Below are positions 35,482 to 44,095 of a DNA stretch of 64,000 bases, piece after piece. Numbering within the stretch: position 1 is the stretch's first letter; every line of letters starts with the position of its first letter. The position numbers and the translations under genes were made by a program. The notes under the pieces are model-generated. The model saw only the letters and a list, made by a program, of their open reading frames with translations. It was not told the origin of the DNA and ran no database searches. The DNA is taken from positions 1-64,000 of the forward strand of contig DAIQOK010000009.1 of NCBI GenBank assembly GCA_036787895.1. The letters are read 5' to 3'. The DNA is from UBA7662 sp036787895 (GTDB taxonomy: Bacteria > Bacteroidota > Bacteroidia > UBA7662).

Positions 35482-35538
35482 GAACTCCAGGGGGAATGGA
35501 AGGAGGCCGTAGGCCGACTGGAGTTTCCCCTGGAGTTC
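35482..35538 (-). terminator. Long hairpin between transposase stop and IS end
   Basis: Perfect 12-base arms GAACTCCAGGGG (35482-35493) and CCCCTGGAGTTC (35527-35538) enclose 33 bases with an inner GGCC..GGCC pairing. It begins six bases after the transposase stop. It lacks a T-run, so it is more an mRNA-protecting or insulating structure than a classic terminator. Confidence 0.5.
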
Positions 35539-35543
35539 ATCTT

Positions 35544-36791
35544 TTACTTGGATAGCCATTTGGTATAGCGTTCACCAAATTTATGTTCCATTTCGGCTTG
35601 CATACTTAAAAAATTGAATGCTTTTCTCTTCCAGGATTTCTCTGATTCCATCAAAATCAGGTATAGTTGCTTGGTTAGGGCTTTTTCGCTGATCCATGCT
35701 CCTTTGCTCTTTGTAACCTTTCTCAATACCCGATGTAAGGCTTCAACGGGGTTGGTAGTGTAAATCATCTTTCTGATGGGCTCAGAAAAATCCATAAATG
35801 CCATGAGCTCCTCCCAATCTGCTTGCCAAGAGTCGGCTATTTTTTCACCCATTCGGCCCCATTTATTTCTAAATTCATCCAGAGCCATTTGTGCCTGGTC
35901 TCTATTGGCGGCTGTGTATACCTTTCTAAGATCACTGCATAGGGGTCTTCGGTCTTTGTCAGCTACAAATCTTACGGAATTTCGGATTTTATGTACGATG
36001 CATCGTTGGACGATTGCACTTGGAAAAACAGTGCTTATAGCCTGTTTAAATCCTTTTAAGCCATCAATACAGATGAAAAAGATGTCTGACACCCCTCTGC
36101 GTCTCAAATCTTCTAATATCAAACCCCATTCATTAGCCGACTCTGTTGCAGATAGATAAATGCCAAGCACATCCCGATTCCCATCTATATCGATTCCATA
36201 GACAGAATACACACACTTCTCCAAATACACGCCATCTTGCTTCACACGATAGTGAATGCCATCCAGATACAAAATCACATAACAAGCTGCTAAGGGGCGC
36301 TGCTGCCATTCTAATACCGTTGGCATCACACGCTCCGTAACCAGGCTTATTGAACTCGTAGAATAGTCTATGCCATAAATCTTATGCAGCAGGTTATGTA
36401 TATCCTCCACAGAATTCCCTTTTGCATACAAACTGATGATAATATCCTCTAGGCCACCTTTAAGCTCTTTCTTGCGCTTCTCCACAATAACCGGCTCAAA
36501 GCTGCCATTACGATCACGCGGCGATTGCAGGTCCAAGGTACCAGCCTCTGAACGAACTGATTTAGCAGTCTTGCCATTACGCCTGTTCCTAATCCCTTGT
36601 GCGGCCTCTTCGTCAATATGAGCATCCATCTCACCTTCTAAGGCAGCATTAACGATGCTCTGCAGAAGATCAGAAAAAATACCATCAGGACCCAACCACC
36701 GGTCACCACGCTTTAAGCCAGATTCAATCTTCTCTCGATAAACATCATCCGGTATGATGTCTCTTAATCTTGGACTCTTGTTTCTTTTCAT
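35544..36791 (-). CDS. IS256-family transposase
   Basis: 415 residues, full length for IS256/Mutator-type transposases. The DDE residues are present: Asp177 in LYLDGIHY, Asp243 in ICIDGLKGF and Glu350 in TTNPVEALHR, with the family C/H signature QRCIVHKIRN between them. The N-terminal ~100 residues include LEGEMDAHI and RNRRNGKTAK, typical of the family's DNA-binding region. No frameshift or stop interrupts it, so the element may be active. The start lies 35 bases inside the right terminal repeat. Confidence 0.96.
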   Translation of the reverse strand: MKRNKSPRLRDIIPDDVYREKIESGLKRGDRWLGPDGIFSDLLQSIVNAALEGEMDAHIDEEAAQGIRNRRNGKTAKSVRSEAGTLDLQSPRDRNGSFEPVIVEKRKKELKGGLEDIIISLYAKGNSVEDIHNLLHKIYGIDYSTSSISLVTERVMPTVLEWQQRPLAACYVILYLDGIHYRVKQDGVYLEKCVYSVYGIDIDGNRDVLGIYLSATESANEWGLILEDLRRRGVSDIFFICIDGLKGFKQAISTVFPSAIVQRCIVHKIRNSVRFVADKDRRPLCSDLRKVYTAANRDQAQMALDEFRNKWGRMGEKIADSWQADWEELMAFMDFSEPIRKMIYTTNPVEALHRVLRKVTKSKGAWISEKALTKQLYLILMESEKSWKRKAFNFLSMQAEMEHKFGERYTKWLSK

Positions 36792-36825
36792 GTCAACTAA
36801 TTTAAAAATTGTCTGTAATTTTTAA

Positions 36826-36845
36826 GTTGACACACTTTTTTGGAT
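36826..36845 (-). repeat. Terminal inverted repeat of the IS (transposase 5' side)
   Basis: Reverse complement of the left terminal repeat with two mismatches (ATCCAAAAAAGTGTGTCAAC read inwards). Confidence 0.85.
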
Positions 36846-36958
36846 GGTCTCATAGTGAAACGAAGCGAAACTAAATATTCATTCCATTTGTCAGAATCCA
36901 CTCTAATTGGAGGCTCCCTTCAGCACATTCGCACATACTCAGGCGAGCCCTGCGAGCC

Positions 36959-36975
36959 GCCACATTAGCACATTT
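36959..36975 (-). repeat. Short dispersed repeat AATGTGCTAATGTGGCG (inverted copy 2)
   Basis: Exact reverse complement of copy 1. It lies 113 bases beyond the IS, in the gap before the ribBA stop; this gap holds no gene. Confidence 0.7.
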
Positions 36976-37030
36976 TATTTAACATTTCCGGGGACAAATC
37001 CAGCTCAACTACCTTCAATCTCTTCAAGCC

Positions 37031-38245
37031 CTAGCCTTTCAATATCTCATGCCCCATCTTATCCCGTTTGGTTTGGAGATAATCCTGGTTGTGTTTGTTG
37101 GCAGGGACTTCGAGGGCAACGTGGTCAACGATTTCAAGACCATAGCCCATCAATCCGGCACGTTTGGTTGGGTTATTCGACATCAGCTTCATTTTACGTA
37201 CACCGAGGTCGCGTAAGATTTGAGCGCCAATGCCATAATCGCGTTCATCCATTTTAAAACCGAGGGCGAGGTTGGCCTGAACAGTATCCATACCTTGTTC
37301 CTGGAGTTTGTACGCTTTGAGTTTATTCAACAAACCTATACCGCGACCTTCCTGGTTCATGTATACAATTACACCCCGACCCGCTTTTTCGACCAAGCGC
37401 ATGGCCGCATGCAGTTGTTCGCCACAATCGCAGCGGCAGGAACCAAAAATATCCCCGGTCATACAGCTTGAATGTACCCGAACCAGCACGGGTTCATCTT
37501 CGTTCCATTTGCCTTTTACCAGTGCCAGGTGTTCTTGGTCGTTGTTGGTTTGACGGAAAGCCATCAGTTGAAAGTCGCCGAAAGCGGTGGGCATTTCAAC
37601 GGCGATTTCTCTTTTAATCAAACTTTCTTTGGCCAGCCGGTATTCGATTAAATCTTTAATAGATACCAGCCGCATATCGAAACGTTCAGCAACCTTTTTC
37701 AGGTCGGGCAAACGGGCCATGCTACCATCTTCGTTCATGATTTCGCAGATGACGCCAACGGCCGGAAAACCGGCGAGCCGGGCGAAATCAATTGCAGCTT
37801 CGGTATGACCGGAACGGCGTAACACACCGCCACGACGGGCTTTAAGTGGAAAAATATGACCCGGTTTTCCAAAATCTTCCGGTTTGGTTTCCGGATCAAC
37901 GAGTGCTTGAATGGTCATCGCCCTGTCGTAGGCTGAAATACCCGTAGTGCAGCCCTTGCCTAACAAATCAATACTGATGGTGAATGGCGTTTCGTGAAGG
38001 GTTGTGTTTTTACCTACCATCAAATCCAATCCGAGCTCTTCACAGCGGTCTTCAATAATGGGCGCACAAATGAGTCCACGTCCGTGCGTAGCCATAAAAT
38101 TAATCATTTCGGGCGTGGCGGCCGAGGCTGCTGCTAAAAAATCACCTTCATTTTCACGGTCCTCATCGTCGACTACTATGATGATTTTTCCGGCTTTAAT
38201 GGCCTCAATGGCCGATTCTATGCTGTCGAGTTGGATAGCTTCCAT
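37031..38245 (-). CDS. ribBA: Bifunctional DHBP synthase / GTP cyclohydrolase II
   Basis: 404 residues from the ATG at MEAIQLDSIESAIEAI. The N-terminal half (about 1-205) is 3,4-dihydroxy-2-butanone 4-phosphate synthase, with the acidic metal site VDDEDRENEGDF and RSGHTEAAIDFARLAG. The C-terminal half is GTP cyclohydrolase II, with the zinc motif SSCMTGDIFGSCRCDCGEQL and the later GIGLLNKLKAY. Together they supply both branches of riboflavin synthesis. No FMN riboswitch is seen in the 115-base gap upstream. An exact TAnnTTTG box lies 23 bases before the ATG. Confidence 0.96.
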   Translation of the reverse strand: MEAIQLDSIESAIEAIKAGKIIIVVDDEDRENEGDFLAAASAATPEMINFMATHGRGLICAPIIEDRCEELGLDLMVGKNTTLHETPFTISIDLLGKGCTTGISAYDRAMTIQALVDPETKPEDFGKPGHIFPLKARRGGVLRRSGHTEAAIDFARLAGFPAVGVICEIMNEDGSMARLPDLKKVAERFDMRLVSIKDLIEYRLAKESLIKREIAVEMPTAFGDFQLMAFRQTNNDQEHLALVKGKWNEDEPVLVRVHSSCMTGDIFGSCRCDCGEQLHAAMRLVEKAGRGVIVYMNQEGRGIGLLNKLKAYKLQEQGMDTVQANLALGFKMDERDYGIGAQILRDLGVRKMKLMSNNPTKRAGLMGYGLEIVDHVALEVPANKHNQDYLQTKRDKMGHEILKG

Positions 38246-38268
38246 AAAAAAATGCAGAAAATGCACGG

Positions 38269-38276
38269 CAAAGATA
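38269..38276 (-). promoter_or_regulatory. Candidate -7 promoter element of ribBA (TATCTTTG)
   Basis: Exact TAnnTTTG match on the minus strand, 23 bases before the ribBA ATG; identical in sequence to the element before lysS. It supports the chosen start. Confidence 0.45.
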
Positions 38277-38360
38277 CAAATTAAGCCCTGTGGCTATAAT
38301 TTAGGCCCGCAACTTCCGTTAAAGCAACAAACCGGACTAACCTCAAAGCTTTTGCCTACC

Positions 38361-39674
38361 ATGGCAAATTTTACAACAACTACTTCCACCTTTAAGTTTA
38401 ATTCTGAGCTGATTGCTTATGGCTTTTTCGCCATCTTTCTGGCGGCCATACCGCTGTCGAAAGCGGTGGCCAGTATAGCCGAAGTATTGCTGATTATTAG
38501 TTGGTTTATCGGTTTTTCTGATGCCGAAATCCGGGTCAGGCGAATTGAGACCTTTAAAAGTGCCCCATTCATCTTTTTCTTTCCCACGCTGCTATTCATG
38601 TATTTTCTCGGCATGAGCTATACCAGCGACCTGCGTGAAGGTTGGTCGGAGATTAATATGAAGCACTATTTTTTCACTTTGCCCATCATTGCGGGTACTT
38701 TGCGTATGTCTCGCGACCAGTTGCGCTGGCTTTTCCTCAGTTTCGCGCTTGCCAATGTATTGGTAGCGGTAAGCATATATTATATAGTCGCTACCGATAA
38801 TATTTTCCTCAAAGGCACGCCCAAAATTCCGAGTGCTTTCGAACAACGGCCTCGAGCCAGCCTGTTTTTGTGTTTCAGCATTTTCATATTTCTGGAATAT
38901 CTCTACAGCAAATGGCGGGAATTGTCGAATGAAGCACGGACAACCTTACTCATATTCATGTTCATGACGCTAACCGCCTTGGTTTTGCTGAAAGGAAGAA
39001 TTGGCCAATTAGGTTTAGTATTACTTACACCGGCCTTTATATTACTGTATGTGCAGAAATCACGTAAAAGATTTGGTCAGTGGTTGCTGACAATCGGGCT
39101 CACACTCCTTTTGGGGAGCACCATGTATTGGGGATTTGAAAGCGTACGACAACCCTTTAATGAAGCTTGGAATGAATATCTCGAAAGTCAGCAAGGTTAT
39201 CCAAGTTCTGAGCCTACCTATTCTTCCATTGGTCAACGCATAGCCTTTTATCAGGAGTACCTGCCGTTGGTCCGTAATAACCTTTGGATAGGTGTAGGAA
39301 CTGGCGATTTGATTCAAGCAGGGACACCGCTGTTTGAAGACCAGCCTCACAATATCCCCTTCCATAAACCACATAATCAGTTACTCGAAACAGCTGTCAA
39401 ATTTGGCCTGCTGGGCTTGTTATTCTTCCTGAGTATGTGGTATCTAACACTGCGAAACGTTTACCCGGGTTTCCGCAAGCTCGCCTATTTGTTTAACTTG
39501 CTTTTATTCGTCAGTATGATGGCCGATTCAACTTTAGGTACTCAAGCTGGCATTACCTTTTTTATGGGCTTTAATGCGCTCTTCCTGGTGCGCCCCGACG
39601 AGCCGTTACTTAGTCAAACTGTGGGAGAGGACGTAAAAGGTCAGCGGGTAAAACAAAAACTCTGGCTGAATTAA
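38361..39674 (+). CDS. O-antigen ligase family membrane protein
   Basis: 437 residues from the ATG at MANFTTTTSTFKF (frame is open further upstream but overlaps ribBA). About ten to eleven membrane segments, with a long outside loop between about 250 and 350 (SQQGYPSSEPTYSSIGQRIA ... PFHKPHNQLLETAVKFGLLG). The H-N-x-(L)-E arrangement in this loop is characteristic of the Wzy_C/O-antigen ligase family (RfaL/WaaL, TuaE, PglL-type). It would transfer a lipid-linked glycan to an acceptor at the outer face of the inner membrane. The substrate is unknown and no surface-glycan cluster is adjacent. Confidence 0.8.
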   Translation: MANFTTTTSTFKFNSELIAYGFFAIFLAAIPLSKAVASIAEVLLIISWFIGFSDAEIRVRRIETFKSAPFIFFFPTLLFMYFLGMSYTSDLREGWSEINMKHYFFTLPIIAGTLRMSRDQLRWLFLSFALANVLVAVSIYYIVATDNIFLKGTPKIPSAFEQRPRASLFLCFSIFIFLEYLYSKWRELSNEARTTLLIFMFMTLTALVLLKGRIGQLGLVLLTPAFILLYVQKSRKRFGQWLLTIGLTLLLGSTMYWGFESVRQPFNEAWNEYLESQQGYPSSEPTYSSIGQRIAFYQEYLPLVRNNLWIGVGTGDLIQAGTPLFEDQPHNIPFHKPHNQLLETAVKFGLLGLLFFLSMWYLTLRNVYPGFRKLAYLFNLLLFVSMMADSTLGTQAGITFFMGFNALFLVRPDEPLLSQTVGEDVKGQRVKQKLWLN

Positions 39675-39708
39675 GGGACTTTTTCAGCAGTATTGCTGTT
39701 CATCTCGT

Positions 39709-41721
39709 ATGCAGTCACTTCACAACCGTCTCGCCGACGCCTCCAGTTTATACCTCCGGCAGCATGCCACCAACCCGGTTTATTGGCAACCTTGGGATGA
39801 ACATATTTTGGAGTATGCCGGTAATCATGGAAAATTGCTACTTATTAGTATTGGCTATGCTGCTTGTCATTGGTGCCATGTGATGGAGCATGAATGTTTT
39901 GCAGATACCGAGGTTGCCGCTGTCATGAACAAGGACTTTGTGCCGATTAAAATTGATCGGGAAAGCCGGCCAGATTTGGATGCGCTTTATATGGATGCTT
40001 TGCAGCTGATGACAGGTCGCGGTGGCTGGCCACTTAACATCATCGCCTTACCCGACGGTCGACCGATTTACGGAGGCACCTTTTTCCCCAAAAAACAATG
40101 GTTAGCTGTCTTGAAGCAGATAAGTTCGCTTTGGGAAAATGAACCTCATCGTGTGTATGCTTATGCCGAACATATGCAAGGGGCTTTGCTTCAGCACCAA
40201 CATTCGGCAGTGGTGGATTCAACACATTTACCTGATGCCAGCTTTTACGACCATGCCTTTTTGCCATTATCAGCCTCCTTTGATCCTCATTTTGGCGGAT
40301 TATCGCCTGCTCCAAAATTTCCCATGCCGGTGGTATGGCGCTTCTGGTTAAAATACGGTGTACTTAGCAAAAGGCAGGAAGTCATCGATCAGGGCCTATT
40401 CACCCTTGAACGCATAGCAGCCGGCGGCATTTACGATCAACTTGGCGGCGGCTTTGCCCGTTACAGTGTTGACCCTTATTGGAAGGTACCCCATTTCGAA
40501 AAGATGTTGTACGACAATGCCCAATTGGTTACGTTGTATGCCGAAGCTTATCGCTTAACTAAAAATCCAAGATTTAAGGAGGTAGTGGTAGAAACATTGG
40601 CCTGGTGCAAAGCTGAACTAAGGCAATCGGATGGTGCTTACGCCGCAGCGTTGGATGCCGACAGCGAAGGGTTGGAAGGCAAATATTACGTTTGGACCGC
40701 AGCGGAAATGGCCAATAATTTGACCGACAAAGAAATGGCCCTAGCAGAAAGTTGGTTTGGGCTTAAGGAAGAAGCGTATTGGGAGGATGATTTACTGGTC
40801 TTACAACAGCTAAAAAAGCCTGACGAATTGGCTATTCTTTTTCAATACAGTCGATCGGAAGTAGAAACGCTTCAAGAACAGATTCGTCTAAAACTGCTTG
40901 ATATTCGCCAAAAACGCCAGTCACCCGCCTGCGATACCAAACAGCTGTTGGGTTGGAATGCCATGCTCTTAGAAGCCCTGGCGGAAGCTTATGTCAGTTT
41001 AGCAGACGTCAATTACCTTCAGGATGCAACAGAATTGGCAAGGGCTTTGGAAGGTTTCAACCGGGAGGGACAATGGTACAGGGTGAAATATGAAGGAAAC
41101 TGGAGTCAGCCTGCATTTAGCGAAGACCTGGTTTATTTGGCTCAGGCATTTTTCCGGCTTTATCAGGTAAGTAGCAACTCAAAATGGCTGGTTGAAAGTG
41201 AAAAATTGGTGGAACAACTGCGTCATTTTGTTGATCAGGAAACCGGACTTCTGTGTTTCGGTCAGGAAAAAACGCTTCATTGGCATATCGATAAAATAGA
41301 ATTGGCCGACAATGTACAGCCATCGGCCAATAGTGTTTATGCCCATTTACTGTATCAGCTCGCCGCTATTCATGGCGACAGCGTTAGGAGAAATCAAGCA
41401 CTTACATTGTTCCGACATGCCCTGCCGAAGCTTGATAAACACCTTCGTTTTTATGCCGGTTGGGGAAGTCTGGGTTTAGATATAGCTTACGACTCTGCCA
41501 TAGTTACCCTGACTGGCGTTGAAGCTGAAGTGGCTTTTATAGAACTTTCAGGGAAATATTTGCCGGGTGAATATTTTATTTGGGCAAAGGATAAACCAAA
41601 TTATCCCAGCCTAGTAGCCAACAGATATACAACAGAGTCATTGCGCATAGACCGCTGTATTTTCGGTCAATGTGAATTGCCTGTTACAAGCGTAGCTGCC
41701 TATGTCCACAGCTTACATTAA
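39709..41721 (+). CDS. Thioredoxin domain-containing protein, DUF255 (YyaL/SSP411-like)
   Basis: 670 residues, the usual length. The N-terminal ~170 residues are the DUF255 thioredoxin-like domain with HATNPVYWQPWD, GYAACHWCHVMEHECF (CxxC Cys47-Cys50 region) and GRGGWPLNIIALPDG. The remainder is an alpha/alpha-toroid like that of six-hairpin glycosidases (GGIYDQLGGGFARYSVDPYW, HFEKMLYDNAQL). The family is found from bacteria to mammals (SPATA20) without a proven reaction. It begins 34 bases after the O-antigen ligase-like gene and overlaps the convergent GGGPS gene by four bases. Confidence 0.92.
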   Translation: MQSLHNRLADASSLYLRQHATNPVYWQPWDEHILEYAGNHGKLLLISIGYAACHWCHVMEHECFADTEVAAVMNKDFVPIKIDRESRPDLDALYMDALQLMTGRGGWPLNIIALPDGRPIYGGTFFPKKQWLAVLKQISSLWENEPHRVYAYAEHMQGALLQHQHSAVVDSTHLPDASFYDHAFLPLSASFDPHFGGLSPAPKFPMPVVWRFWLKYGVLSKRQEVIDQGLFTLERIAAGGIYDQLGGGFARYSVDPYWKVPHFEKMLYDNAQLVTLYAEAYRLTKNPRFKEVVVETLAWCKAELRQSDGAYAAALDADSEGLEGKYYVWTAAEMANNLTDKEMALAESWFGLKEEAYWEDDLLVLQQLKKPDELAILFQYSRSEVETLQEQIRLKLLDIRQKRQSPACDTKQLLGWNAMLLEALAEAYVSLADVNYLQDATELARALEGFNREGQWYRVKYEGNWSQPAFSEDLVYLAQAFFRLYQVSSNSKWLVESEKLVEQLRHFVDQETGLLCFGQEKTLHWHIDKIELADNVQPSANSVYAHLLYQLAAIHGDSVRRNQALTLFRHALPKLDKHLRFYAGWGSLGLDIAYDSAIVTLTGVEAEVAFIELSGKYLPGEYFIWAKDKPNYPSLVANRYTTESLRIDRCIFGQCELPVTSVAAYVHSLH

Positions 41722-42479
41722 GTCTGTAGGTGTAAGTTAGCAGTATGTTTTACAACAGCCAGTGCTTCCAGAAAACTTACATCCTCTTCCAGGGCATTGC
41801 CTACGACCACTACATCAGCGCCAGCTGCATAGGCAGCTGCTGCCTGATCGGCATGCCGTATGCCGCCACCAACGATAATGGGTAACGCCACATTTTTACG
41901 CACAGAGCGAATGATGGTTCCAGGAACCGGGTGTAATGCCCCGCTTCCGGCATCCATATATATTAAACGTAGCCCCAACATCTCACCAGCTATGGCTGTA
42001 CATGAAGCAATGTCGGGTTTATCGGCAGGAATTGGCGTTGTGTTGGATATGTAAGAAACAGTAGTTGGCCGACCGCCATCGATGAGCATATACGCTGTGG
42101 GCAATACCTGTATGCCTGCTTGTTTGAGTAATGGTGCCGCAACTACATGTGCGCCAATCAAAAACTCAGGATTCCGACCAGAAATAAGCGATAGCAGGAG
42201 TATGCCATCGGCTTGTTTCGATAATTGAGTAACAGCACCCGGGAATAGTATTGCAGGTATATCGGAAAGCTCACGAATGGTGGTCAAAACACTTTCTATG
42301 GCATCGTTGGTCAATAGACTTCCACCCACAAAAAAGTAGTCAGCTTGAGCCAAATGTGCTTTTTCGACCAGTGATTTTAAGGCGCGTTCTCCCGCTTTGT
42401 CAGGGTCAATCAATACAGCCAACTGTTTTTTACCAGCAGCGGCATTTTTTTCCATCAAATCGAGTAAGGATGACTTCAT
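41718..42479 (-). CDS. Geranylgeranylglyceryl/heptaprenylglyceryl phosphate synthase family protein
   Basis: 253 residues, a TIM barrel of the GGGPS/PcrB family: VLIDPDKAGERALK near the N-terminus, YFFVGGSLLTND, ILFPGAVTQLS, LIYMDAGSGALHPV and the phosphate loop IVGGGIRHADQAAAAY ... VVVGNALEED. The family joins sn-glycerol-1-phosphate to a polyprenyl diphosphate by an ether bond, the first step of archaeal-type lipids. Bacteroidota homologues belong to the group with archaeal-like activity, but the physiological product is unclear. No glycerol-1-phosphate dehydrogenase is nearby. It is monocistronic, convergent with the DUF255 gene. Confidence 0.9.
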   Translation of the reverse strand: MKSSLLDLMEKNAAAGKKQLAVLIDPDKAGERALKSLVEKAHLAQADYFFVGGSLLTNDAIESVLTTIRELSDIPAILFPGAVTQLSKQADGILLLSLISGRNPEFLIGAHVVAAPLLKQAGIQVLPTAYMLIDGGRPTTVSYISNTTPIPADKPDIASCTAIAGEMLGLRLIYMDAGSGALHPVPGTIIRSVRKNVALPIIVGGGIRHADQAAAAYAAGADVVVVGNALEEDVSFLEALAVVKHTANLHLQT

Positions 42480-42622
42480 TCAAAAAAGGCGGCAGAATAG
42501 GTTAGACGCAGTGGTAAAAATAAGATAAAAGTCTGTGAGTGCGCATTTGCAGGATTAAATTTCACAAAACACACACTAAACATACACCTAAAAATGTTGG
42601 TTGCATTGGTTAAATTTATGCC

Positions 42623-44095
42623 ATGTATTCACTGTTTCGCCTGATTTTACTTTTAAGCTGCTTCGGCATAATGTCGGTCGAAACCATGTCCCAGAGTCTG
42701 GTTTGGTCGCCGCTTACATCAACATTCAAGGGTTCGTTTCAGGCGAAAGTGCTGGCGGCAGATAAACAAGGCTACTACGTTTATCAATCTTCCGGCAGGG
42801 AACGAACTATTGACAAATTCAGCTACAACAATAATCTGATTTACAGCCATAAACTTCCGCTCGATGACAGAAGCATCGACATTGAAGAGCTGGTGGTAGA
42901 AAAAAATGGGGTAACTGCTTTTTTCTCCATCTACTCCCCTTCCCTTAAAAAACATGGCTTGTTTTACATTTACTTGCCTCATCAGGGAGAAGCCACAACA
43001 CCTGCCACTTTATATGATCAACCGCTGATCAATAGTTCGGCTCGTTCCCGCTTTAAGGTGGTTCCCAGGCTAGATTTAAGCGGTTATAGTCTGTTGCACA
43101 TCAATGAAAATAATGCCGAAAGTCTGGGTTTGGACGTTCGTTTTTATGATGCTGCCCTGAATGCAGAACTGCGCACCAATCTTTTTTTACCCCTGGAGAA
43201 AACACGTTATGAGGTGAGAGAAGTCATGCACGACCCGAACCACAACCTTCTCTTGTGGCTTTATGTTACCGATAAGGATAAACGGAACAGCGACCCCTCC
43301 AAATTTTATTATAAAATGGTGCGGGTTAATCGTAACACATTGGAACTGGAAGAAGCGAATTTGCGCGATAGTGTTTATTTTTTGAATGCTGTCCAGCCGG
43401 CTTTGGATGAACTTAACCAAAAAATCAAACTCGTTGGATTTTTTTCAGAAAAAGACAGAACAACCATCGCCGGCTCAGTAATCGCAACGGTTTCACTTGA
43501 ACCTTTACAATTAGATACCATTGGTTTGGCTCGTTTTGACATGGAATTCAAGACCAAACTTATGGGTTACAAAAATGCGAACAAAAACAAAGAATTGGCC
43601 GATTATTACATCAAGGATGTAGTTGTTCGTTCTGACGGAGGCGCCTTATTGGTAGCCGAATCAAATTATCAGACCACCCAAACTTATGTGCAGTACAGTC
43701 AGGGTTTTCCAATTTACCGAGAAATCATATACTACCATTACGATGAAATAGTGGTAGTATCAGTGAATTCGGATGGCACCGTGGATTGGCGCCAAATTAT
43801 CCCCAAAGCGCAAGTAAGCACCCAGCTAAGCCCCTATAACTCATTCATCAGCCTCGCCACCGAAAAGCACCTCAACCTGATTTTTAATGAAGAAGGTCGG
43901 AGTAAAAACGCAGTGGTCATGTATCGCATCAATACTCAAGGGGATGTTGTGCCCCGTATAATTCTAAGTCCGGAAACCGACGATGCAGCCATATTGCAAA
44001 GCGATGCCGCGGTAGTTGGTCCCAATGCCATGTTGATACCGGCAAGCAAACGTAAGAAAAAAGGGCTTTTCCGACTTACCTTTGAGACCTTATGA
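42623..44095 (+). CDS. Exported protein of unknown function
   Basis: 490 residues. A signal peptide (LFRLILLLSCFGIMS, cleavage after about residue 26) leads into a beta-rich chain without a domain I recognise. Repeated strand-turn units such as GYYVYQSSGRERTID, YSLLHINENNAESLG and NLLLWLYVTDKDKRN suggest a beta-propeller-like fold. No sorting domain or lipobox is present, so it is probably periplasmic or outer-membrane associated. The stop overlaps the start of the next gene (ATGA), coupling it to a multi-spanning membrane protein. Confidence 0.7.
   Translation: MYSLFRLILLLSCFGIMSVETMSQSLVWSPLTSTFKGSFQAKVLAADKQGYYVYQSSGRERTIDKFSYNNNLIYSHKLPLDDRSIDIEELVVEKNGVTAFFSIYSPSLKKHGLFYIYLPHQGEATTPATLYDQPLINSSARSRFKVVPRLDLSGYSLLHINENNAESLGLDVRFYDAALNAELRTNLFLPLEKTRYEVREVMHDPNHNLLLWLYVTDKDKRNSDPSKFYYKMVRVNRNTLELEEANLRDSVYFLNAVQPALDELNQKIKLVGFFSEKDRTTIAGSVIATVSLEPLQLDTIGLARFDMEFKTKLMGYKNANKNKELADYYIKDVVVRSDGGALLVAESNYQTTQTYVQYSQGFPIYREIIYYHYDEIVVVSVNSDGTVDWRQIIPKAQVSTQLSPYNSFISLATEKHLNLIFNEEGRSKNAVVMYRINTQGDVVPRIILSPETDDAAILQSDAAVVGPNAMLIPASKRKKKGLFRLTFETL

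Larger units (their letters stand above)
35441..36845 (-). mobile_element. Complete IS256-family insertion sequence, 1405 bp
   Basis: One intact transposase gene lies between terminal inverted repeats: ATCCAATAAACTGTGTCAAC at 35441-35460, and, as reverse complement, ATCCAAAAAAGTGTGTCAAC at 36826-36845 (18 of 20 identical). No 8-9 bp target duplication could be recognised next to these ends, so the outer limits may be off by a few bases or the duplication has decayed. A perfect 12-base inverted repeat lies just after the transposase stop. A related solo end sits at 56218-56297. Confidence 0.85.

Noticed and set aside
35433..36854. Direct target-site duplication of the IS
   Set aside because: The eight or nine bases on each side (ending GAAGGGAGT and beginning GGTCTCATA) do not match, so none is claimed.
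38246..38360. Possible FMN riboswitch upstream of ribBA
   Set aside because: The 115-base gap shows no RFN-type conserved core; only a TAnnTTTG element was found.
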